Positions 1 through 5,751 of a DNA stretch of 32,196 nucleotides are shown here, piece by piece. The notes beneath the pieces were generated by a model that saw only the letters and a program-made list of their open reading frames with translations, had not been told where the DNA came from and searched no databases. Source of the DNA: Duganella radicis (GTDB lineage Bacteria > Pseudomonadota > Gammaproteobacteria > Burkholderiales > Burkholderiaceae_D); assembly GCF_009720825.1 (NCBI RefSeq), contig NZ_WNKY01000059.1:1-32196 (forward strand). The letters run 5' to 3'. How positions within the stretch are numbered: the stretch's first letter is position 1; the number at the start of each line of letters is the position of its first letter. A program made the position numbers and the translations under genes.

Positions 1-74
1 TCGCTGCCGGCCTCCTGGACCATGCGCACGGCGCGCTCCATCACTTCGGGGGAATATCGGACTGATTTTTTCAT
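1..74 (-). CDS. IS3-family transposase OrfA, N-terminal part (runs off the window)
   Basis: The minus-strand frame starts at ATG 74-72 and reads MKKSVRYSPEVMERAVRMVQ and a few more residues before the window edge. This is the typical opening of the small helix-turn-helix OrfA of IS3-family transposases, the DNA-binding half that is normally fused to the DDE integrase OrfB by programmed -1 frameshifting. Only 24 codons are visible, so neither the leucine zipper nor the frameshift site can be checked. A purine-rich GGAGCC lies just upstream as a possible ribosome-binding site. The exact IS name is not determinable here. Confidence 0.75.
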   Translation of the reverse strand, partial: MKKSVRYSPEVMERAVRMVQEAGS

Positions 75-127
75 GGTGGCTCCATTTTCTCAAATGTTGG
101 AGCCTCCTTCAAACCCGGGGCGATTCA
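1..127 (-). mobile_element. IS3-family insertion sequence, one end only
   Basis: Read on the minus strand, the element begins at base 127 with TGAATCGCCCCGGGTTTGAA, a TGA-starting terminal inverted repeat like those of many IS3-family elements. About 50 bases later comes a transposase orfA start. The rest of the element lies outside the window, so the second end and the target duplication cannot be seen. A short inverted repeat (GGAGGCTCC and GGCTCC/GGAGCC) lies between the terminus and the start codon. The element sits directly against a broken reading frame, so it probably truncated that gene. Family assignment rests on the terminus and the first 24 residues of OrfA. Confidence 0.75.
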
Positions 128-147
128 TTGTGTTTTCCTCTGGTTGA

Positions 148-950
148 GTTGAGTCTTCGCAAACCCAAATTTACCTTAAGAATCACAATGGCCGCCCTCA
201 AGCTGCCTTCCTAAACGCCGATTCCGGCGAAGTCTTCATACACCACGTCGTGGGACACAATCTCTCAAAGAAAAAGGCGATACCAGCGAATCGAAAACGA
301 TAGCCGCAAATAGCCAGCAATTCCAGGCTGAGCGAGCCGCTTTGGATAGGCAGATTGCAGGATTGGACGACGCTAATGACGCAGCTGAGCGCGCGTTGTC
401 GCAGGCCGAGGCAAGGCGTATGGCCTACTTGCAGGGGAATTATGGCAACCCCGATTTACCTGATCTGGCCAGCTATGACAGAACGATTGCGGAAGCAAAA
501 AAGCGCCAGAATGCGACGCGGGATACGCTGCTGCGTGCTAAAGCCAAGCGTGATTCCTTGCCAGACATGACACAATTCGCCTCGCTCGTGGCAATGTATG
601 ACCAGCAGTTGTTGAGTGACGCGAAGGCAATTCGTGCACGCTATGCGTCAAATATAAATACGCGACAGAATCTACGTCCGCACTACAAGATATTGATGGA
701 TGCGTATGAGAACGAGTACCTGCACAATCGCGGCTTGGAAGACGAGAAAATCATCGCTTTCTTTGGTAACCTGGTCCACGATTCCTTGGCTGGTTTCGCC
801 AAGGATGCCACGCTACCGTCCGATCCGCGTGTGGTTTACCTGGGCGGAGATGAGAAGTATAAGTACGCAATGATCGACCGCCGGCCTGGAGCAGGCGCGG
901 TTCAGTACGCCAGCAATGAGAATAAAAAACAAGGGGCTGTTGCATCATGA
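148..950 (+). pseudogene. 3' remnant of a putative T6SS lipase effector, cut by the IS and frameshifted
   Basis: The reading frame from 342 (TTG) to 950 gives about 202 residues, but the frame is open back to 180 with no ATG, so a normal start is missing. Between about 148 and 270 a different frame reads like coding sequence (IYLKNHNGRPQAAFLNADSG, then FIHHVVGHNLSK). It joins the main frame naturally (SKEKGDTSES) if one base is restored in the A-rich run at 267-277, so I infer a 1-bp deletion. The middle is charged and coiled-coil-like. The C-terminus contains FFGNLVHDSLAGF followed by VVYLGGDEKYKYA. In my recollection VHDS-AGF near the C-terminus is typical of T6SS phospholipase effectors, where the His may be catalytic. 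The N-terminal hydrolase part with its Ser nucleophile is absent, and the IS end lies 20 bp upstream. The Tli4-type gene downstream fits a lipase locus. Decay is clear; family is moderate. Confidence 0.55.
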
Positions 951-1007
951 ATCGGCTAGCGGAGTGACGTGTTTATGAGGTTCAGGCCGAGAGTCCCGCG
1001 CAAATGA

Positions 1008-1145
1008 TGGCCGTTCATGCTGGCGGCGTGGATGTTGGGTTGCGGGCAAGACGCCACTGCGCAGGAAAATCCCGGACGGATTTCGCTTGCGCTTGAAGGT
1101 TACAACCACACGAACAGGTATATCGACTCTTTCAGCGTCAACGGC
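1008..1145 (+). pseudogene. N-terminal fragment of a DUF3304-type lipoprotein
   Basis: The frame with ATG 1017 begins MLAAWMLGCGQDATAQ, a lipoprotein signal with lipobox-like LGCG, followed by ISLALEGYNHTNRYIDSFSV and NG. The GYNHT-(6)-FSVNG pattern is the opening of DUF3304 proteins, small lipoproteins often found beside T6SS effector genes. The family normally continues with a glycine-rich and CC-containing core. Here that is missing: after VNG the frame runs on to 1406 in unrelated residues while another frame becomes protein-like. The signal peptide is also short and no ribosome-binding site is obvious, so the 5' end may be damaged as well. A non-functional immunity-gene relic is the best reading. 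Confidence 0.5.
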
Positions 1146-1267
1146 TGGCGCCAGCCAGTGGAACGCCGATCGACTGGAACGAGTTCAGCAAAAATGTCCT
1201 TCGAGCGAAAGATTTTCACACCAAAATCTCGGGACGTCCTACAAGGACCCCACCGCTCAACGTGTAA
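1142..1267 (+). pseudogene. C-terminal fragment of an unidentified protein, fused out of frame to the DUF3304 relic
   Basis: The frame starting at 1142 reads LAPASGTPIDWNEFSKNVLR, continues AKDFHTKISGRPTRTPPLNV and ends at TAA 1265-1267. The composition and the W-N-E-F and PPLNV segments look like real protein rather than noise. It picks up within 4 bases of where the DUF3304 frame stops making sense. I do not recognise the family. It may be the tail of another effector or immunity protein from the same type of locus, joined by deletion. No start codon or ribosome-binding site belongs to it. Confidence 0.35.
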
Positions 1268-1307
1268 CCCACTATGCAATAACGAAGATAGCCGCATTGG
1301 CACAACT

Positions 1308-1406
1308 ATGAAACTGTTTGTCAGCATATTTTTCAGTTTGCTCGCCGTCGGATGCGACGCGAGAAAAATGATCATATCACTCACCTCAAAACGAACTCAG
1401 TCATGA
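1308..1406 (+). CDS. Lipoprotein signal peptide ORF preceding the Tli4-type gene (probably its detached leader)
   Basis: A 32-codon frame reads MKLFVSIFFSLLAVGCDARK and ends SKRTQS at TGA 1404-1406. It has a short basic start, a hydrophobic core and a clear lipobox (LAVGC), so it would be a lipoprotein export signal. The next frame starts at ATG 1403, overlapping in ATGA, and encodes a Tli4-type protein that has no signal of its own. Tli4-type immunity proteins are normally periplasmic lipoproteins, so leader and domain should be one polypeptide. A 1-bp indel near 1390-1403 would rejoin them. Either the gene is frameshifted (decay or sequencing error) or the two parts are translationally coupled. 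Confidence 0.5.
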   Translation: MKLFVSIFFSLLAVGCDARKMIISLTSKRTQS

Positions 1407-2278
1407 AAACACAATGTATCGGGCATAGTCTGGTCGATTTACCGGATGGATACAGCTTGAAGTCCGGCGCTTCGGCGGCGTTCACTCCCTTGCAGGATGT
1501 GGTGGAAAGTGCCCGGATCGACGTACGTGTCAAACCAGCGCAAAGCAAGAGCGCCTTCGTTGCAGCGGTCAAGGCGCGTCAGGCGGAATTGGCCGATGCC
1601 GGTCACGGCGATACGGACAAGCTGACGCTCACACGGGAGATGCCCGATGGTGCCGTGCTCTATCGCGTCAATGAGATAGCGGATGCCCATCAGAGCGAGA
1701 TACATTGGCTGTTGCGCGATCAGTATTTGACCGCAACAATTCACTCGTATAAAAATCAAGCTCCTCAGGCGGAGGAGTTGCTGTTTGCGCTCATGAAGAA
1801 TATCGCGCTCCAGCAGGCGCCGAACGACATGGCCGAATCCTTTTGCTTTAGCGGGTTGAGCGTGAGCGGGAAGTATCGTGCCGAGTCCGCGACCTTGCGG
1901 TTTAGGAATATAGCGTCGCCCGATGTCGCATTTTCAATCGATGTCAATACCTTCCGCCCCGACGACGCGGAATCGCTCTTGCAGCGTGTGGGGGGCAGCG
2001 GTTCCTTGTTGCGGAAGTTCCAGGCAGGGGAGTCGGTGTTACGCAAGGGAGAGTTAACTGTGGCGGGCATGCAGGCGCAAGAATGGGGCGCATCCATCAA
2101 GCTGGGCGAGGAGGAAGAGAAGCAGTTGGACTTTACGCTGGAAACTATGCGGCCTGTGCCTTCGCCGGCGGCGCCAAAAATTCATTTTGAGATGACGGTA
2201 AAGGGCGATAGCGCAAAAGACGAATCCCAGGCGCTGGCCCTGTGGGACCGCGTCACCCGAACGATACGACCACGGTGA
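1403..2278 (+). CDS. Tli4-family T6SS immunity protein, mature domain
   Basis: From ATG 1403 the frame gives about 291 residues, beginning MKTQCIGHSLVDLP, the usual start of the mature part of Tli4-type proteins. The C-terminal half begins at AESFCFSGLSVSGKYR and ends with LWDRVTRTIRPR; both ends match Tle cognate immunity protein 4 C-terminal domains. Such proteins sit in the periplasm and bind lipase effectors to protect the producer or its kin. Here the export signal lies in another frame immediately upstream (1308-1406), so as sequenced the product would stay in the cytoplasm. The frame is also open further upstream (ATG 1352), but those residues do not look like a signal. It is likely an orphan or decaying immunity gene, since the adjacent lipase is broken. 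Confidence 0.7.
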   Translation: MKTQCIGHSLVDLPDGYSLKSGASAAFTPLQDVVESARIDVRVKPAQSKSAFVAAVKARQAELADAGHGDTDKLTLTREMPDGAVLYRVNEIADAHQSEIHWLLRDQYLTATIHSYKNQAPQAEELLFALMKNIALQQAPNDMAESFCFSGLSVSGKYRAESATLRFRNIASPDVAFSIDVNTFRPDDAESLLQRVGGSGSLLRKFQAGESVLRKGELTVAGMQAQEWGASIKLGEEEEKQLDFTLETMRPVPSPAAPKIHFEMTVKGDSAKDESQALALWDRVTRTIRPR

Positions 2279-2316
2279 GAAGGATCGGCAATATCTATCT
2301 CAGCTCGCCGGCCGCG

Positions 2317-2817
2317 CTAGCGGTTGAGTTCGGCGGATTTGGCGAGCTCGAAATCATTGCCGCCATAGAAGATGGAGTCAATCTGCCAGCCGGCTTTCTT
2401 ATCGTAGACGAAGTTGTAGTCCTCGATGCGAGTCGGGCCGACGAAGGCGCATTTGGCGGTATCGAATTTGGTTTGCGGAATGTATTCCTTGCCGCCTGAT
2501 TTTTTCATCGCGGTCAGCAGGCTGATTTCGGTGTCGGCCGGGCCGCGCTGGAATAGTTCGGCATAGTTTTTGATGAACACCGGGCGCGTGATTTTCAGCG
2601 GCTGGGTGCCATCCATCGGCGGCAGCAGTTGCAGCGGGAATTTGTGGTAACGCGCGGCCTGCTCGGGCTGGCCCGCCAGCGTGGCGGTGCGGAACGATTG
2701 CCAGGTCGATTGCAGCAGCGCCGGATCGGGCGCGCTGCACGGCTCGGCGCCGGCCGGCGAGTTCAGGCATCCCGCCAGGCTCGCGGCGCACAGCGCCAAC
2801 ATCAGGGACTGCTTCAT
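2317..2817 (-). CDS. Small lipoprotein, candidate immunity protein of the VgrG cassette
   Basis: The product is 166 aa. The N-terminus MKQSLMLALCAASLAGCLN is a lipoprotein signal with lipobox LAGC, so the mature protein is probably anchored in the periplasm. I do not recognise a named family. The mature part has Cys residues in AEPCSAP and AKCAFVG that could pair, and mixed sheet-like stretches (RIEDYNFVYDKKAGWQIDSI) resembling small DUF4440/NTF2-like folds, but this is weak. Its ATG overlaps the stop of the 802-aa putative effector in ATGA, so the two are almost certainly co-translated. Position directly after a cell-wall-degrading effector plus periplasmic targeting suggests it neutralises that enzyme. 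Function is inferred from context only. Confidence 0.7.
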   Translation of the reverse strand: MKQSLMLALCAASLAGCLNSPAGAEPCSAPDPALLQSTWQSFRTATLAGQPEQAARYHKFPLQLLPPMDGTQPLKITRPVFIKNYAELFQRGPADTEISLLTAMKKSGGKEYIPQTKFDTAKCAFVGPTRIEDYNFVYDKKAGWQIDSIFYGGNDFELAKSAELNR

Positions 2818-5222
2818 TTACGTTTTTCCTTTTCGGTGGGCCAGCGGTACGATACCAGATGCAGGGCCGGATTGTCGGCCGCATCCACCGTCCAGCCGGC
2901 GTCTTCCTTGATCATGCGCGAGTAATTGCCGCTCAGGAGACGCACCGCCTTCACCTTTTTGAATTTCTTTTTCTTTTTCTTGGTGACGGTGCCGTCCTTG
3001 GCTTTGACTTCCACTTCCTCCTCGCCATCGGCCATGGTTTTCTCGCCCATGCCGACGTAAAAGCCGACGTGGTATTGCACCGGGTTGGCCGAGCGCGTCA
3101 CCACGGTGATGGCGCCGTAGCGCGGCTCGCTGATTTCCTCACCCCAGTTTTTCCACGACTCGGCCAGGGCGTCGTCGGTGCCGATGTAGCCGGCTTGCTC
3201 CATGCACCAGTTGGTGAAGGAGGAGCACCAGGCGGTGGCGTCGTTGCGCGCGGCGTCGCGGTCCAGGGTGGTGGTTTGCAGGTATTTGACGATGTCCGGG
3301 TTGTTGAAGTCCTGCTCGATCTTGAGCATGGCGGCGTCGGCATCGGCATAGGCTTTTTGCTGGGTGCCGATGTCGGCTTGCAGCGCGGCGATTTTGGCGG
3401 CGTCTTGCGTTTTCTTCTTTTGCTCCAGGCGCAGTTGCGATTGGGCGGTTTTTTCGGCTTTTTTTGCCGCCTCGCGCGCGGCGTGCTGTTCTTTCCACTT
3501 GGCGTCGTTGCGGTGGTTGGCGGTGTTTTCCGTGACTTTCTCGGCGCCTTCCTTACCTTGTTCCTTGATGGCGAACGGCATCCATGGCGCATCGCCGTTG
3601 GCGGCCACGGGCTTGACGGCCGGCGTGGCGGCGGTCTGGACTTTTTCCTCGACCTTGAGTTTTTTGGTGTCCTTGTTCGGCAGGCTGCTGCCGACGACTT
3701 GCTGGCGCGCGGGGCCGGGTGCGGTGACGGCGGCGGCGTTCAATGGCGCTTCCGGCAGTTTGGGACGGGTGTAGAACTGCTTGATGTAAGCGAACGAAGT
3801 GGTGTAGACCGCGTCCCACCCGAGGTCTTTTTTTACCGCGGCGACGATGTCTTCAAAGGTGATTTCGCGGCTGGGTGAAGGTTTGGCCGCGGCCTTGTCT
3901 TTGGCGGCTTGGGCGGCCGCATCGAAGACGTTGGCTGGCGCGGCGGCCTGGGCCGGCAGGCGCGACGTCTTTGCCGCGGCGCCGGTGGCTGGCTTGGGTG
4001 TTGCTGCCGGCGGCGCGGCCGGGGCGGGAGCGGGGGCCGGGCCTGCCGCGTCGGTCACGTCGGTCGCGGCTGCGCCACCGGTGTTTTCAGGTGTGGGCTT
4101 CCAGCCGTTGTCCGGCGCCGGGATCGCCACCGCGACTTCTTCGCCGTCGTGCGTTTTGAGCGCGTGTTGGTTGCCATCTTCCGGCATGCCTTCCTTGCTG
4201 ACGGCGTCGTTGTAAGCCTCATAGTCGATGCGCGGAATCAGCAGCATGATCGCTTGCTGCGATTCGGTGGTGATTTCGGGCAGCTTGCCTTCAGCGTCGG
4301 TGGTGATTTCCTCGGCGTGCAGTTCCCATTCGATGTGCTTGTCTTCTTGGGCGGGCGGCGCCGGGTCCTCACTGGTCTGCGCCGCAGGCACGACAGACTC
4401 TGCCGGATCGGCCGATGGCGATGCGGCGGGGAGCGCGGACGCCTCAGGCGTTGCCGGTGGCGCTGTGGTTGCCGGCGCCGGCAAGGGCGTGGGCGTTGGT
4501 GCTGGCGGCGGTTCAGCCGGGCTGGCGGTCGGTGCTGGCGGGCCGCTTGGCTTGGGCGTCTTGGTAATGGCGATGGCTTTGCGGCCCTTCATCGGCTTGC
4601 CCATGACGTCGTTCAGCTGCACCACCAGTCCGTGCGAGGCGTTGAGGATCGCTTCGATGCGCTCGGCATCATCGACCACGGTCTTGGAGTCCGGATAGCG
4701 CTTGTTCTGCTCCAGCTCGGAAAATTCCTTGTTGTGCCAGACCTCTTTCTTGTGTTTGCCGTTGCCGACCGGGACCATCTCGCGGTTGCGGGTCGAGAAT
4801 TCGCCATAGTGATAGCGGTAGTAGATCAGCGGCTCAAACTTGCCCGCAGCCGAGCCGTAATCCTTGATGGTCTGGGCCTTCAGATCGCGGAAGTAGCCCA
4901 GCCCGGCCTTGATGCTGGAACGCGCATCGAAGCGGTTGCTGTCGTTCACGCCATAGGTGGCCGCCGTCTTGTCGATCACCTGCGCGATGCCGGACGCCGT
5001 GCCTTTCGGATTGGCCGCATCCGGGTTGAACGACGATTCGCGCTTGGCGATGGCGATGTAGTACGCCAGATCGCGATTGTTGAAGCCCATTTTGCGGGCT
5101 TCCTCAATGATGATGTCGATGACTTTCTGCTGCACCTCGGGCGGCACTTCGAAGCCTTGGCGGCCGGTGCCGGACAGCGGTTTGCTTTTGTCGATCGGCT
5201 CGTTGAAATGGGTGTCGGTCAT
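2814..5222 (-). CDS. Putative T6SS peptidoglycan-degrading effector: lytic transglycosylase-like N-terminus plus TIGR02594-type amidase C-terminus
   Basis: The product is 802 aa with no signal peptide, as expected for a T6SS cargo. Residues about 30-140 resemble the goose-lysozyme/SLT fold: YYIAIAKRESSFNP carries the candidate catalytic Glu62, followed by TASGIAQV. Residues about 225-430 are rich in Pro and Ala and look like a linker. A short unassigned segment follows (EITFEDIVAAVKKDLGWDAV), then a charged coiled-coil-like region near 570-640. The C-terminus (about 655-800) matches the TIGR02594/NlpC-P60-like pattern: WCSSFTNWC with Cys666, QYHVGFYVG with His718, LLSGNYS with Asn766, and a final YRWP. 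It would cut both glycan and peptide parts of the wall. A lysine-rich insert lies between His718 and Asn766. ATGA overlaps join it to both neighbours in the vgrG cassette. Enzyme classes are fairly sure; T6SS delivery is inferred. Confidence 0.75.
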   Translation of the reverse strand: MTDTHFNEPIDKSKPLSGTGRQGFEVPPEVQQKVIDIIIEEARKMGFNNRDLAYYIAIAKRESSFNPDAANPKGTASGIAQVIDKTAATYGVNDSNRFDARSSIKAGLGYFRDLKAQTIKDYGSAAGKFEPLIYYRYHYGEFSTRNREMVPVGNGKHKKEVWHNKEFSELEQNKRYPDSKTVVDDAERIEAILNASHGLVVQLNDVMGKPMKGRKAIAITKTPKPSGPPAPTASPAEPPPAPTPTPLPAPATTAPPATPEASALPAASPSADPAESVVPAAQTSEDPAPPAQEDKHIEWELHAEEITTDAEGKLPEITTESQQAIMLLIPRIDYEAYNDAVSKEGMPEDGNQHALKTHDGEEVAVAIPAPDNGWKPTPENTGGAAATDVTDAAGPAPAPAPAAPPAATPKPATGAAAKTSRLPAQAAAPANVFDAAAQAAKDKAAAKPSPSREITFEDIVAAVKKDLGWDAVYTTSFAYIKQFYTRPKLPEAPLNAAAVTAPGPARQQVVGSSLPNKDTKKLKVEEKVQTAATPAVKPVAANGDAPWMPFAIKEQGKEGAEKVTENTANHRNDAKWKEQHAAREAAKKAEKTAQSQLRLEQKKKTQDAAKIAALQADIGTQQKAYADADAAMLKIEQDFNNPDIVKYLQTTTLDRDAARNDATAWCSSFTNWCMEQAGYIGTDDALAESWKNWGEEISEPRYGAITVVTRSANPVQYHVGFYVGMGEKTMADGEEEVEVKAKDGTVTKKKKKKFKKVKAVRLLSGNYSRMIKEDAGWTVDAADNPALHLVSYRWPTEKEKRK

Positions 5223-5749
5223 TGCGGTTGTGGATCTTCAAGCACGGTGTTGTTGATCGGGTAGCGCGGCGCCAGATGCCAGGATGGTTCGCGCAGGCGA
5301 ATCTCGCGCTGCTCGCTGGCCGGTGTCGATTGCCATTTGCCGCCATACCGCTTCCAGCGGCCGTCGAGGCCCACCAGGGCCTGGATTTCGCAGGTGTCGC
5401 AATTGCCGCCAGTGTCCAGGCTCACCAGCAGATAGCGTTGCTTGCCGGTCTCCACGCAGCGCAGCGCGGTGGCGATATGGAAGTCATCGCCGACCGGCTC
5501 GTGCTCCAGCAGGTCGCGTTTGACGGTCTTCTTGCCCGGCTGCGTGATGACCAGCTCCTGCTCGGTGCAGCCGTTGTTGACCTGCACCGCGGCGTTGGCG
5601 CGCTGCGACACCTCGCAATAGGAGCGCACGGTGACCTTGGCCTCGCCGCACTGAGTCTCGTTCTTAAACCAGAACATTTCCGGCTCGGCCGCCAGCGCGG
5701 TGGCACAGCAGGACCAGAACAGCGCCGAGGACAATATCTTTTTATGCAT
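5219..5749 (-). CDS. Secreted Cys-containing protein of the VgrG cassette, unknown function
   Basis: From ATG 5749 the product is 176 aa with a signal peptide MHKKILSSALFWSCCATALA and probable cleavage after AAA or ALA. A start at 5764 is also possible and would overlap the vgrG stop. The mature part contains several Cys residues (TQCGEAK, SYCEVS, NGCTEQ, LRCVET, GNCDTC), suggesting disulfides in the periplasm. I recognise no family. Its stop overlaps the effector ATG (ATGA) and it starts right at the end of vgrG, so it is in the same transcript. It might be a second immunity protein or a periplasmic accessory factor. It is less likely to be a cytoplasmic loading adaptor, because it has a secretion signal. 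Confidence 0.65.
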   Translation of the reverse strand: MHKKILSSALFWSCCATALAAEPEMFWFKNETQCGEAKVTVRSYCEVSQRANAAVQVNNGCTEQELVITQPGKKTVKRDLLEHEPVGDDFHIATALRCVETGKQRYLLVSLDTGGNCDTCEIQALVGLDGRWKRYGGKWQSTPASEQREIRLREPSWHLAPRYPINNTVLEDPQPQ

Positions 5750-5751
5750 GC

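Noticed and set aside
2629..2925. Plus-strand small frames over the lipoprotein and the end of the effector
   Set aside because: They overlap two supported minus-strand genes and show no family features.
3909..5264. A 451-codon open frame opposite the putative effector
   Set aside because: Arg/Gly-rich complement of the Pro/Ala-rich linker; no motif or start signal.
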